DNA of 64,000 nucleotides from contig NZ_JAAGLY010000014.1 in the NCBI RefSeq assembly GCF_010548375.1, positions 182,506-246,505 on the forward strand, written 5' to 3'. Under the pieces are notes generated by a model that had not been told where the DNA came from, searched no databases, and saw only the letters and a program-made list of their open reading frames with translations. Position numbers and translations under genes: made by a program. Source of the DNA: Streptomyces sp. SID13726. Its GTDB lineage: Bacteria > Actinomycetota > Actinomycetes > Streptomycetales > Streptomycetaceae. How positions within the stretch are numbered: the first letter of the stretch is position 1; the number at the start of each line of letters is the position of its first letter. Shown in pieces: positions 52,385-61,761 of the stretch.

Positions 52385-53917
52385 ATGACCCTTCCGTGCC
52401 CGACTGCGCGCACCGCGTACGGACTCGTCTCCGGGACCGAGGCCTTCCTGTCCGGTGTCACGGTGTTCAAGGGAGTGCCGTACGGGGCGAGCACCGCGGG
52501 CCCGAACCGCTGGCGCCCGCCGCTCCCACCGGCTCGCTGGGACGGGACACGGCTTGCCGACACCTTCGGCCCCATCTGTCCCCAGCCCCCCTCCAACCTC
52601 GCCGACCCCGCTCTCCCGCGCGGTGAGGACTGTCTCAACCTGAACATCTGGACCGCCGCCGGGCAGCCGGACGAACGCCTCCCCGTCCTGGTCTGGCTGC
52701 ACGGCGGTCGCTTTCTCTACGGCTCCGGGGCCGATCCGCAGTACGACGGTTCCGCCCTCGCCGCCCAGGGCCTGGTGGTCGTCACCGTCAACAGCCGCCT
52801 CGGCGTCCTGGGTTACCTGGCCACACCGGAACTCAGCGCCGAATCCGCCGACGAGACCTCCGGCAACTACGGCCTGCTCGACCAGATCGCCGCCCTGCGC
52901 TGGGTGCGGAGCAACATCGCGGCCTTCGGCGGCGATCCGGAGCGGGTCACGATCGCCGGGCAGTCGTCCGGTGCTGCGTCCGTGATGGACCTGGTCTACT
53001 CCCCGTTCGCGGCCGGCCTGTTCCACGGCGCCGTCGCGGACAGCGCCGTACTGCACCCCGGGGACCCGGCGATCGCTACGCTGGCCCCTTCCCACCGCAC
53101 CCTCGCGCAGGCGGAGCGGGACGGGACCGTCTACGCCCGCGCGTGCGGTGCCGACGCGCCCGGGCAGTTGCGGGCCCTGCCGGTCGAGACGGTGCTGGCG
53201 GGCAGCGCGGCCGACGACCCCCGCATCCCCGGCACTCCGCCGCCCCCGCTGTTCCGGCCGGTCGTCGACGGCGCGGTGCTGCCCGACACCTACGCCGGAG
53301 TCCTGGCCGCCGGCACCCAGAACGACGTACCGCTGCTCCTCGGGAACAACCGTGACGAGAGCGGAGCGGGACCGGGTGTCAAGCTGACCGTCGCGGAGTA
53401 CGAACGCAGGGCGGCCGGCCGGTACGGGGACTTCGCGGCGGAGTTCCTGACGCTGTACCCGGTGACGACCGACACCGCCGCGAGCGCGCAGCACACCGCC
53501 GCCCGCGCCGACTCGGCGCGCACCAGCACCCATCTGTGGGCGCAGGAGTGGGCCAATGGCACCGAGAGCCCCGTCTTCACCCACTTCTGGACCCGCACCC
53601 CGCCCGGCCCCGAGGGAGCGGCGCGCGGGGCGTTCCACGGCTCCGAGATCCCCTACTTGCTCGGATCCCTGCACGCCCTGGACCGGCCGTGGGCCGAAGA
53701 GGACCGGCAGACCTCGACGCTCCTGACCGCATACCTGGTCAACTTCGCGACGAACGGCGATCCCAACGGCCCGGATCTGCCCGCCTGGCCCACGACCCGC
53801 TCCGACCGGCCCGAGGTCTTCGAGACCGGTCATGGCTGGGCCCCGATCCCCCTGGCCGAGCCAGCGCGGACGGACTTCCACCGCCGTTTCCTCCGGGCCC
53901 GGACCACCACCTGGTGA
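52385..53917 (+). CDS. Type-B carboxylesterase (second copy)
   Basis: 510 residues, cholinesterase/carboxylesterase family. The N-terminal EDCLNLNIWT block, oxyanion WLHGGRFLYGSG, nucleophile AGQSSGAASV, acid in NRDESGAG, and His in AFHGSEIPYLLG. No signal peptide. ATG 52385 follows a purine-rich ribosome site, and the longer frame is rejected. First gene of an operon with a CMD-family protein, an aldo/keto reductase and an exporter. Differs clearly from the enzyme at 1968, including Gln in place of Glu or Leu before the nucleophile. Confidence 0.88.
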   Translation: MTLPCPTARTAYGLVSGTEAFLSGVTVFKGVPYGASTAGPNRWRPPLPPARWDGTRLADTFGPICPQPPSNLADPALPRGEDCLNLNIWTAAGQPDERLPVLVWLHGGRFLYGSGADPQYDGSALAAQGLVVVTVNSRLGVLGYLATPELSAESADETSGNYGLLDQIAALRWVRSNIAAFGGDPERVTIAGQSSGAASVMDLVYSPFAAGLFHGAVADSAVLHPGDPAIATLAPSHRTLAQAERDGTVYARACGADAPGQLRALPVETVLAGSAADDPRIPGTPPPPLFRPVVDGAVLPDTYAGVLAAGTQNDVPLLLGNNRDESGAGPGVKLTVAEYERRAAGRYGDFAAEFLTLYPVTTDTAASAQHTAARADSARTSTHLWAQEWANGTESPVFTHFWTRTPPGPEGAARGAFHGSEIPYLLGSLHALDRPWAEEDRQTSTLLTAYLVNFATNGDPNGPDLPAWPTTRSDRPEVFETGHGWAPIPLAEPARTDFHRRFLRARTTTW

Positions 53918-53954
53918 CCCACCCCTGTACCTCTTCTCGAAAGGCAGCAAGACC

Positions 53955-54533
53955 GTGCGACTGACCCCGCTGACCAGCCTCACCCCCGACCAGACCGAGC
54001 TCCTCGAAACCATCGTCGGCCCCGGTGTCGAAGAAGCCCCGCCGCCCTTCCTCGTCTGGGCGCGCAACATGGAACTGGCCCACTGGGTGGAGAACCTGGG
54101 CGCCTACTGCCGTAACGAGTCGCGCTTCCCGCGGCGGCTGCGCGAGCTGAGTGTGCTGATCGCGGGCCGCCACTTCGACAGCCAGTCAGCGTGGAACGCC
54201 CACATCCAGCAGGCGGTCGCGGAGGGCGTCCCGGCGGAGTGCCTGGAGCGTCTCGCGCGCGGTGAGGACCCGCAGTTCAAGGCCGAGGACGAGCGCGTCT
54301 TCCACGCCTTCGCCCACGAGATGCTCTACGACCACTTCGTCACGGACGAGACCTACGCGGAGGCGCTGGCGCTCTTCGGGGAAGCGGGCGTGCTGGACCT
54401 GATCGGCTGCATCGGCAGCTTCTCCATGTCCGCGATGATGCTCAACACCTTCCGGGTTCCGCTGAGGCCGCACCTGCCGCGTCCGTTCGCCGACGTGGAC
54501 GGCTTCCGCAAGGTTGCCGGGAGTGAGGGCTGA
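53955..54533 (+). CDS. Carboxymuconolactone decarboxylase-family protein
   Basis: 192 residues, all-helical CMD/AhpD-like fold. It shows the LRELSVLIAGRHFDSQSAWNAH block (family: R-E-x(5)-v-a) and a second helix segment ending EVFH-like AFAHEMLYD. The AhpD CxxC redox pair is absent, so a peroxidase role is unlikely. GTG 53955 is the start, 37 bp after the esterase gene. The stop and next start overlap as TGATG. Role in the pathway unknown; members act on lactones or as small-molecule binding proteins. Confidence 0.82.
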   Translation: MRLTPLTSLTPDQTELLETIVGPGVEEAPPPFLVWARNMELAHWVENLGAYCRNESRFPRRLRELSVLIAGRHFDSQSAWNAHIQQAVAEGVPAECLERLARGEDPQFKAEDERVFHAFAHEMLYDHFVTDETYAEALALFGEAGVLDLIGCIGSFSMSAMMLNTFRVPLRPHLPRPFADVDGFRKVAGSEG

Positions 54534-55465
54534 TGCCGCGTTCGCCGCTGCAGATGCTCGACGGACTGCTCAGCCAGGAGGACATGGAGAGCGCGGCGCA
54601 CCGCTTCGTCCTCGGAGGCCCATTCGGCGCGGAGCCCTCCGACGTCTCCGCCGCACGGCTCGCCCACTTCGCAGACGCCGGCGGGCTCCTGGTCGAGACC
54701 TCGCACAGCTACGCCAAGGGACAGGCCGAGGAAGCGATCGGCCCCTGGCTTCGCAGAAACCCCGGCACGCTGGGCGTCGCGACCAAGATCGGCCACGACT
54801 TCACCGGCGCGGACATCCCGCTCACCCGCGACACCGTCCACGGCCATGTACGAGCCGCGCTGCGGACCCTGGGCGTGGAGACCATCGACGTACTCCTCTA
54901 CCACTGCGACGATCCCGCCAGATCCGTCGCCGAACTCGCCGACACCCTGGTGAGCCTCGTCGAGGCCGGACACGTCCGCCGCGTCGGAGCCTCCAACTGG
55001 CAGGCGCAGCGCCTGTCCTCGCTCGCCACCGAGCTGGCCGGGCGGGGCCACACGCCCGTGGCCAGCTACCAGTTCAGCCTCGCCGAACCCGACCTGGCCC
55101 TGCTCGGCGGCAGCCTGCACGCGGACACCGCCGTCCTCGACGTCGTCCGCGCACACCGGCTGCCGCTGCTCGCCTGGTCGGCACAGGCCCGCGGCTACTT
55201 CGCACACAGCGAGCCGCGGGAGGTCAACGGCAGGCCGGACCCTTACGACACCGAGGACAACCGCGCCCGACGGCTCCGCTGCCGGGAACTCGCCGGGCAA
55301 CTGGGCACCCGGGCCGAGACGGTGGCCCTGGCCTGGACCCTCCAGCACACGCAGGTCTGGCCGTCCATCGGCTCGCGGACCACGGACCAGATCGACCGCT
55401 CGCTGGAGGCCCGCAGTCTCCGCCTGACCGACGACCAGGTCCGCTGGCTCCGGCACGGCCGGTGA
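54533..55465 (+). CDS. Aldo/keto reductase with altered catalytic tetrad
   Basis: 310 residues, AKR (beta/alpha)8 barrel. Lys in VATKIG and His in LLYHCDDP are present, as is Tyr in ETSHSY, but the Asp normally five residues before that Tyr is Glu. The cofactor segment SIGSRTTDQIDRSLEA near the C-terminus fits NADP binding. Start overlaps the CMD stop, and the stop overlaps the exporter start (GTGA), so it is in one operon with esterase, CMD and MFS genes. The D-to-E change could weaken catalysis or shift function. Confidence 0.85.
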   Translation: MPRSPLQMLDGLLSQEDMESAAHRFVLGGPFGAEPSDVSAARLAHFADAGGLLVETSHSYAKGQAEEAIGPWLRRNPGTLGVATKIGHDFTGADIPLTRDTVHGHVRAALRTLGVETIDVLLYHCDDPARSVAELADTLVSLVEAGHVRRVGASNWQAQRLSSLATELAGRGHTPVASYQFSLAEPDLALLGGSLHADTAVLDVVRAHRLPLLAWSAQARGYFAHSEPREVNGRPDPYDTEDNRARRLRCRELAGQLGTRAETVALAWTLQHTQVWPSIGSRTTDQIDRSLEARSLRLTDDQVRWLRHGR

Positions 55466-56916
55466 CGCCCGCCGCCCGCCGGACCGGGCGCAGGGGCTTA
55501 CCGCCGCTCCGTCGCCCGGTCTCCCCCAGGATCGCGGTGTGCGGTGTGTTCATCGCCGCGAACTTCATGGCGATCATGGACACCACGATCGTCAACGTGG
55601 CCCTCCCGGCCCTCGGCCGTGACTTCGCCGTGGACACCTCCGGTCTGAGTTCCGTGAACGTGGGCTACCTCGTGGCCATGGCGGTCTGCATCCCCGTCTC
55701 GGGTTGGCTCACCCACCGCTTCGGCACCCGGCGCACCACCCTGACCGCGCTGCTGCTGTTCACCGTGGCTTCGGCTCTGTGCGCCACGGCCGGTTCGATG
55801 CCGTCGCTCACGGGATACCGAGTCCTGCAGGGCGTAGGCGGCGGCCTGCTCGCGCCCGTCGGCATGACGATGATGCTGCGCGCCTTCCCCGTGGCCGAGC
55901 GGCTTCGCGCACAGAAGTACGTCATGCTGCCGACCGCCGTCGCGCCCGCCCTCGGCCCGGTGCTGGGCGGCTGGCTCGTGGACACCGTCTCCTGGCACTG
56001 GGTCTTCCTTGTGAACTTGCCCGTCGGCGCGCTCGCCCTGCTGTTCGGCCTGTGGACCCTGCCCGACTTCCCCGGCCCGGGCGCGCCCCGCTTCGACCTG
56101 CCCGGTTTCGTGCTGGCCGGCGGTGGTTTCGCCGCGGTCCTGTCCGCCCTGACCAGGGCCCCGGACCGGGGGTGGGGGAGCGAGTACGTCCTCGTCCCAC
56201 TGCTGGGCGGTACCGCACTGCTGGCACTGACCGTGCCGTGGGAGCTGTGCACCCCCCACCCCATGATCGATCTACGGATCCTGGACGACCAGCTCTTCCG
56301 CACCACCCAGCTCTCCCTCCTCCCCATGGGCGCTGCCTTTGTGGGCGTCCTCTACCTCTACCCGCAATTCCTCCAGACGGGCCTGGGCTACGACGCCCTC
56401 CACTCGGGCCTCGCCACCTTCCCGGAGGCGCTCGGCATGCTGACCGCCTCCCAGTTGGCGTCCCTATTGCACGACAGGGTCGGCCCAAGCCGTCTCATGA
56501 CGGCCGGCGGCGGCGCGGCCACCCTCGTCATCGTGTTCCTGGCGATCGGAGTCGGCGCCCTGCCGTCCCTCGTGCTCTACCCGTCCATGTACCTGCTCGG
56601 CTGCTCCGTCGGCCTCCTCTTCGCCAACGGTCAGAACGCCGCCTTCGTCACCGTCCCGGCCGCCCGCACCGCCGACGCCACGACCCTCCTCAACATGCAA
56701 CGGCAGCTCGCCGGGGCTTGCGGAGTGGCCCTGGCCGCCACCCTGGCCGCCGGCGGCTTCCGCACCGGACTCCTCACCATGGCGGGGGTCAGCGGATGCG
56801 CCTGCGTCCTCGCCCTGCGCGTCAACGACCGCCGGGTCCGTGACGGGTATCGCGCCGACGCCGCTCAGGACGCCCCCGACGAGTCGATGCGGATGGGGCA
56901 TGCGGCGGACCCGTGA
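55462..56916 (+). CDS. DHA2-family MFS exporter (second)
   Basis: 484 residues from GTG 55462, about 14 membrane helices. MDTTIVNVALPALGRDF in helix 1 is diagnostic for DHA2/EmrB exporters, and the helix-4/5 region reads LQGVGGGLLAPVGMTMML. The start overlaps the aldo/keto reductase stop. Last gene of the esterase-CMD-AKR-MFS operon, so it may export a product or toxic intermediate. No adjacent TetR is present; a truncated LysR follows. Confidence 0.9.
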   Translation: MTPAARRTGRRGLPPLRRPVSPRIAVCGVFIAANFMAIMDTTIVNVALPALGRDFAVDTSGLSSVNVGYLVAMAVCIPVSGWLTHRFGTRRTTLTALLLFTVASALCATAGSMPSLTGYRVLQGVGGGLLAPVGMTMMLRAFPVAERLRAQKYVMLPTAVAPALGPVLGGWLVDTVSWHWVFLVNLPVGALALLFGLWTLPDFPGPGAPRFDLPGFVLAGGGFAAVLSALTRAPDRGWGSEYVLVPLLGGTALLALTVPWELCTPHPMIDLRILDDQLFRTTQLSLLPMGAAFVGVLYLYPQFLQTGLGYDALHSGLATFPEALGMLTASQLASLLHDRVGPSRLMTAGGGAATLVIVFLAIGVGALPSLVLYPSMYLLGCSVGLLFANGQNAAFVTVPAARTADATTLLNMQRQLAGACGVALAATLAAGGFRTGLLTMAGVSGCACVLALRVNDRRVRDGYRADAAQDAPDESMRMGHAADP

Positions 56917-57010
56917 CGCCGCCGTATGCTGGGCGTCTCGATGAGTGGGACGCGATGTCCGGACAGTGGGCAACGGGGTGTTCCACGCCCGACGGCGGTG
57001 TGTGGGTGGG

Positions 57011-57679
57011 GTGTTCGCAGTGCTCAAGACCGAGGACCAGTTGGAATGGTTCGTCCTCTTCCTCGCCGTGGTGGACACCAGCAGCTTCGGTGCGGCCGCT
57101 GAGGCGACGCACCGCTCGCAGCCGCGAGTGAGCCAACACGTTGCCGCGTTGGAGCGGGAGGCCGGGGGCGTGCTGTTCGATCGGCGCAAGCGTCCCTTCG
57201 CGCTCACCGACGCTGGTGGTGCGCTCGCCGACCACGCCCGCCGCGTCCTGGGCGAGCTGCACGCGGCGGAAGAAGCCATGGCCGCGCGGCGCCGCACCGC
57301 GCGGGGCGTCGTGACGCTCGGCCGCTACCCCAGCCCGAGCGCGGCGTTCGTTCCTCGCGTCCTCGGTGGGCCTGCCCGGACCACCCCGGACATCGAGGTG
57401 ATTCTCTCTGACCACTCCATCCCGGTGCTGGACGACGCGTTCGCGGCCGGGCGCATCGACGTCTGCCTGCGGCCCCTGCCCCCGCCCCGGATCTCCAAGT
57501 CCCTGCGCCACCAAGTCCTCTGGCGGGAACCACTGGTCGTCGTCCACCCGCCGACACACCCTCTCGCGGCCCTCCCGGAGCCGTTGGCGATCGCTGTCGC
57601 CGAGTTCCCGGTGTGCTCGCGGGCGAGGAGACTCCCGAGACGGTGCTGCGCGTGCTGCGCCGCCGCGGCCCGAAGATGA
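57011..57679 (+). pseudogene. C-terminally truncated LysR-family regulator
   Basis: The N-terminal LysR winged helix is intact (AAEATHRSQPRVSQHVAALE, about residues 20-40), and the effector domain begins normally (VTLGRYPSPSAAF). After LAIAVAEFPV near 57610 the frame turns into unrelated Arg/Cys-rich sequence and stops at 57679, at about 222 residues instead of about 300. From the same point, another frame reads as the C-terminal half of a PfkB kinase. A deletion has probably joined two genes, and the regulator is unlikely to be functional. Confidence 0.7.
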
Positions 57680-57991
57680 TCGTGCTGAAGCTGAGGGGAG
57701 CAAGGTGCACCCGTCGGGGACAGGGAAGAGGTGACACACATCCCGGCCCACCGCGCTACATCCGTCGACGCCTCCGGCGCCGGTGACACCTTCGACGGAG
57801 CGTTCGCCGGCCGCCTGGTCGAGGGCGTCTCACCTGCGGAGGCCGCACGGTACGCGGCGGACGCCGCGGCCCTCACCGCCACCGGGCATGGAGCAGTCCG
57901 GCCGATTCCCGGCCGCGCGGGGGTGCTCAGCCGTCTGAACCGCCCGAACAGGGCGGACGACGGACTCTCCCGAGGAAAGGCACACGCATGA
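57613..57991 (+). pseudogene. PfkB-family sugar kinase, C-terminal fragment with frameshift
   Basis: VLAGEETPETVLRVLRRRG and PKMIVLKL are followed, after a one-base shift near 57694, by EQGAPVGDREEV and the PfkB signature VDASGAGDTFDGAFAGRLVEG. Removing the A in CTGAGGGGAG restores KLGEQGA, the expected kinase sequence. Catalytic Asp (in GAGDTFDG) is kept, but the N-terminal substrate domain is missing and upstream DNA is LysR-derived. Ribokinase/ketogluconokinase-type enzyme in origin. Confidence 0.75.
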
Positions 57992-58866
57992 AGCGACGTA
58001 CGTTCATCGCCGCGACCACGATGTCGCTGGCCGCCACGGGGCTCGTCGGCCGGCGTATGCGTCCCCGGGGCGTCGACCCGCCTGCGAAGTGGTTCACCGC
58101 TTCCGGGACGCGATGCCCACCGACGTCACCGTCTCCCGCCACGGCCGGATCTTCGTCAACTTCCCTCGCCGGGGGCGATGTCCCCTTCACCGTTGCGGAG
58201 ATCCACGACGGCAGAGGGGCGGCCTACCCGGACGCGGAGATGAACCGCGAGAACGCCGCCGAACGGGAAGCCCGTTGTTCGCCCCTTCCTCTTGCGGTGG
58301 CCCCAAGCTGCTCTGCGTAGACCTGGAGACCGACCGCATCGTACGGAAGATCCCCTCCAACGTGGTGCCGGCCGACGGCTGTCCGAACGACGTGCGCCTC
58401 GACCCGCGGCGAGGCGCGGAGGGCATGGCCTTCATCACCGACTCCGGGGGCGACAACGGCATCGTCGTGGTCGACCTGGCGACGGGCCGCTCATGGCGCC
58501 GGTTGGCCGGGGACCCCTCGGCGCTGCCCGATCCGGACTTCCTGCCCGTCATCGACGGCCGGCCCTTCATGAACCGTCCCGCAGGTGCCGCGCCGACCCA
58601 CTACGAGGTCGGCTCGGACGGCATCGCCCTCAGCGACGATCGTGGACCTGGGGTACAAGCCCATGGCGGACGGCCTGGAGAGCGACGACAAGGGCCGGCT
58701 CTACGGCGGTGACCTGGAGCACGACGTCCTGTGCCGCCGTAACCCGGACGGCACCTGCGACCCCCTCGCTCAAGGGCCGGAGCTGGTCTGGATCGACACC
58801 CTCTCCGTCGCCTCCGACGGCCACCTCTACGCCATCGCCATGTACGGATCGACGCGGCTCCGGTGA
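57988..58866 (+). pseudogene. Royal-jelly/yellow-type beta-propeller protein, shattered by frameshifts
   Basis: It begins with a signal MKRRTFIAATTMSLAATG at 57988, then family-like pieces in alternating frames: MPTDVTVSRHGRIFVNFPR, DVPFTVAEIHDGR, KLLCVDLETDRIVRKIP, GAEGMAFITDSGG, and after a further shift MADGLESDDKGRLYGGDLEH and VASDGHLYAI, ending 58866. Together these cover most of a bacterial MRJP-family protein, with at least four frame changes. No single-frame product is possible. Its ATG overlaps the end of the kinase fragment, so both were once one operon. Confidence 0.65.
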
Positions 58867-58915
58867 CGGGCGCCACCTCTGGGACCAGGCCGCCTCTTCG
58901 GAAGGCGGCCTGGCC

Positions 58916-59869
58916 CTACCAAGCGCGGGCCGCCTTTCGGAGGAGGCTGCCGACGCGGAGCACGTCGGGGTTGGCGTCGGCACCGGGCCGCTGGACCAAG
59001 AAGAGGGTGTTCAAGGGCGGCTCCTCCGGGTCGTGCAGGAGCGCCAGCCGGCCCGAGTCCAGGTACTCCTGGCACAGCGAGCGGGGCAGCACGCTGTAGC
59101 CGGCGCCGGCGTTGACGGCCGACAGCACCGCGTACAGGTTGGGCACGGTGAGGGCGGGACGGGCGGTGAGCTGTCTGCCGAAGACGCTACGCCAGTAGCG
59201 TCGGACGATCGGTAGGTCCTCGGCGTAGGTCACCATCGGAACCTCGCGCAGCGCCGTGCACAGGCCGTCAGCAGTGTGGGACTGAGCGACGACCCGTTCG
59301 GCCCAGGCGGGGCTCGCGACCAGGACGTACTCCTCGTCGGCGAGCGGTACGGATTCCAGCGCCCGGCCCCGCGGGCGTCGGGTGGCGATGACCAGGTCGT
59401 GCCGGCCCGAGCGCATCTCTTCCAACAGCGGCTCGGGGAGGCCCTGGGTGACCCGTAGCTGGACGCCGTCGGTGACCAGCGGGACCAGGGCGGGCAGCAC
59501 CCGCACACACAGCAGCTCCGACGGGCCGGCCAGATGGACGGGGGCCGCCACGGCGCCGGTGCCCTCCAGGCCGGCCAGGGCGTCCAGCGGGCCGGCGAGC
59601 TGCCCGGCCAGCTCGTGGGCGTACGGGGTCGGTTCGACACCCCGCGGCAGCCGGGTGAACAGGTCGCGACCGGTCTGCTGTTCCAGCGTGCGGATCTGCG
59701 CCGTCACGGTCGGCTGGGAGAGCCCGAGCCCGGGTGCCGCAGCCGTGAAGGATCCGGTCCTGTACACGGCCAGGAACGTGCGCAGCAGATTCAGGTCGGC
59801 GTGCGACGGCAGCTGCCGGCTGCCCGCCGCGACAGCCACGTCCCGGGCCACGCCCGTCTGGTTCTTCAT
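58916..59869 (-). CDS. LysR-family regulator
   Basis: 317 residues from ATG 59869. The helix-turn-helix is GSFTAAAPGLGLSQPTVTAQ (about residues 39-58), with a normal effector-binding domain to the end. The reading upstream to 59986 crosses an inverted repeat and is not used. Divergent from the DJ-1/SRPBCC gene pair; the 6-2-6 inverted repeat ATCGGA-GT-TCCGAT at 59895-59908 lies 26 bp from its start. It likely controls itself and that pair, the usual LysR arrangement. Confidence 0.9.
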   Translation of the reverse strand: MKNQTGVARDVAVAAGSRQLPSHADLNLLRTFLAVYRTGSFTAAAPGLGLSQPTVTAQIRTLEQQTGRDLFTRLPRGVEPTPYAHELAGQLAGPLDALAGLEGTGAVAAPVHLAGPSELLCVRVLPALVPLVTDGVQLRVTQGLPEPLLEEMRSGRHDLVIATRRPRGRALESVPLADEEYVLVASPAWAERVVAQSHTADGLCTALREVPMVTYAEDLPIVRRYWRSVFGRQLTARPALTVPNLYAVLSAVNAGAGYSVLPRSLCQEYLDSGRLALLHDPEEPPLNTLFLVQRPGADANPDVLRVGSLLRKAARAW

Positions 59870-59894
59870 GGTGTCCAGCTTAGCGACTGCTCGC

Positions 59895-59908
59895 ATCGGA
59901 GTTCCGAT
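59895..59908. promoter_or_regulatory. Inverted repeat, likely LysR site
   Basis: ATCGGAGTTCCGAT: ATCGGA and TCCGAT arms with GT spacer, in the 161-bp gap between the LysR and DJ-1-family genes. An AT-richer patch follows to about 59945 and may contain promoter elements. Confidence 0.6.
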
Positions 59909-60030
59909 AGCAGGGATCGGCTTCCCTATTGGTATCCGTATGGCATTCGGGCCTACCTTCGTGGTGGTCGCCGAGTGGCGGCGCACGGCCCTTGTGGCGA
60001 CGATACGGCTACGGACACGGGAGAGAGCAC

Positions 60031-60726
60031 GTGGCGAAGATCCTTTTCGTGATGAGCGGTGCGGATCGGTGGACTCTTGCCGACGGCACGACCCACCCCA
60101 CCGGTTTCTGGGCGGACGAGGCAGTCGTTCCGTACGAGGCGTTCCGGTCCGCCGGCCATGAGATCACCGTCGCCACTCCGAGCGGCGTGATCCCGCAGGC
60201 CGACCCGGCCAGCCTCACTGCGGGCGCCAACGGCGGCGAGGACGGCGCCCGTGCCGTCCGGATCGTCGTCGACAGCGCCCCGGAGTTCCGGAGCCCGGTC
60301 GCGCTGAGCGGCGTACGACTCGAGGACTTCGACGCGGTGTATGTACCCGGCGGACACGGCCCGATGGAGGACCTGGCGGTCGACGCGGACTCCGGCCAGA
60401 TCCTCGCCGGGGCGCTGCGTGCCGGTCTGCCGGTGGGGGTGGTCTGCCACGGCCCGGCCGCACTGCTCGCAGCCGTCGGGAAGGACGGCGCGAACGTGTT
60501 CGCCGGTTACCGGATCACCGCGTTCAGCAACACCGAGGAACGGCTGGCCGGAAGCGCCGACAACGCGAAGTGGCTGCTGCAGGACCGGCTGACCGAGGCC
60601 GGCCTGAAGGTCGAGGTGGGCGAGCCGTGGGCCGCGCACGTCGAGATCGACCGCAATGTCGTCACCGGGCAGAACCCGGCCTCCTCCGGCCCGCTCGCGA
60701 CCGAACTCCTCAAGAAAATCAACTGA
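60031..60726 (+). CDS. DJ-1/PfpI-family protein (class I glutamine amidotransferase-like)
   Basis: 231 residues from GTG 60031, with GGGAGAGA upstream. Nucleophile Cys in VVCHGPAALLAA (about residue 138), the supporting Glu in DEAVVPYEAF, and YVPGGHGPMEDL are typical of Hsp31/PfpI-type members (glyoxalase III, protein or small-molecule deglycase, or chaperone activity). First gene of a pair with an SRPBCC protein. LysR divergent. Activity not predictable; role in handling reactive aldehydes is plausible. Confidence 0.88.
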   Translation: MAKILFVMSGADRWTLADGTTHPTGFWADEAVVPYEAFRSAGHEITVATPSGVIPQADPASLTAGANGGEDGARAVRIVVDSAPEFRSPVALSGVRLEDFDAVYVPGGHGPMEDLAVDADSGQILAGALRAGLPVGVVCHGPAALLAAVGKDGANVFAGYRITAFSNTEERLAGSADNAKWLLQDRLTEAGLKVEVGEPWAAHVEIDRNVVTGQNPASSGPLATELLKKIN

Positions 60727-60759
60727 CACCACACCACACCACACCGCAAGGACACTTTC

Positions 60760-61275
60760 ATGACCACGCAGAACGCGATCAACTGGCCCGAGAAGTACCT
60801 GCCCGGCACCGGCAACAACTTCGTCTCCAACGAGGTGATCGTCCAGGGCGTCACCACTGCCCGGGTCTGGCACTACCTCACGGACACCTCCACCTGGGAG
60901 TCGTACTACGACAACGTCGCCGACATCTCCTTCCCGCAGGGTGGCGGCCCGGAGCTGAAGGGCGACCAGGTCTTCAGCTTCGGCACCTTCGGCTTCCCGC
61001 CGCTGGCCGCCCACGTCATCGAGTTCCAGGAGCCCGCGGACGGGATACCGGGCCGCCTGTCCTGGACCGCGAAGCAGGATGGCAAGCCCGAGGAGCGACT
61101 CGACGTGCTGCACGCCTGGCTGGTGGAGGACCTGCCCGGCGGCCGGGTCCGCATCCTCACCCAGGAGACCCAGATCGGCGAACCTGCCGCCGCCCTGGCC
61201 CAGGAGCGCCCCAACCCGATGCTCAACGGCCACCAGGCATGGCTTGACGGTCTGATCCGCGTCGCGTCGGAGTGA
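60760..61275 (+). CDS. SRPBCC-superfamily (START-like) protein
   Basis: 171 residues, one helix-grip domain that binds hydrophobic ligands. Typical features are the beta strand followed by ARVWHYLTDTSTWESYYDNV near residue 35, the central GDQVFSFGTFGFPP, and a long C-terminal helix with NGHQAWLDGLIRVA. It lies 33 bp after the DJ-1 gene with AAGGAC upstream of the ATG, likely the same transcript. Ligand and function unknown. Confidence 0.8.
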   Translation: MTTQNAINWPEKYLPGTGNNFVSNEVIVQGVTTARVWHYLTDTSTWESYYDNVADISFPQGGGPELKGDQVFSFGTFGFPPLAAHVIEFQEPADGIPGRLSWTAKQDGKPEERLDVLHAWLVEDLPGGRVRILTQETQIGEPAAALAQERPNPMLNGHQAWLDGLIRVASE

Positions 61276-61329
61276 CCATCCCGGGTGCGCCCGCCACAGC
61301 GGGGGCACCCGGTCTCGGTTACCCACCGC

Positions 61330-61761
61330 GCTGCAGGCGCGGGCGTGCGTGAAGGCGTCCACGCAGATGACTCCGTGCGCACAGCCGTCCGGCAGACCGG
61401 TGTCCTGGAGCGAGGCCACGCGGAAGTCGGCGGGGACGCCGAAGTGGGCGCGGCGCCGGGTGGCTTGGTCGACGGCGACGGGGGAGACGTCGAGGCCTTC
61501 CAGACGGACGGCCAGCGCGCGGGCGAGCCACAGTCCTACGCCGCCGATCCCGCAGCCCGCGTCCACGAGGAGCTGTCCGGGCCGCATCCGCAGCCGGGCG
61601 GCCATCAGTCCCAGCAGTGCCCAGCCGCACGAGGAGGAGGGAGTGACCTCCTCGGGATAGTCGTCGCCCATCGCCGTGGCGTACAGGAGTGCGGGCAATC
61701 CGGAGCGGGCCCGCGCGGTGTGTCGGGCGTCGTACTGGCCGGAGAGGTCGGAAAGCGTCAT
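61330..61761 (-). pseudogene. SAM-dependent methyltransferase, truncated
   Basis: From ATG 61761 about 140 residues match a class I methyltransferase: motif I LLVDAGCGIGGVGLWLA, motif II LEGLDVSPVAVDQA and motif III region HGVICVDAFTHA. After about 61340 the frame runs on as antisense of the SRPBCC and DJ-1 genes with no family resemblance, so the C-terminal third is missing. The ATG overlaps the stop of the YcaO fragment (ATGA). Remnant of a once-coupled pair. Confidence 0.65.
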
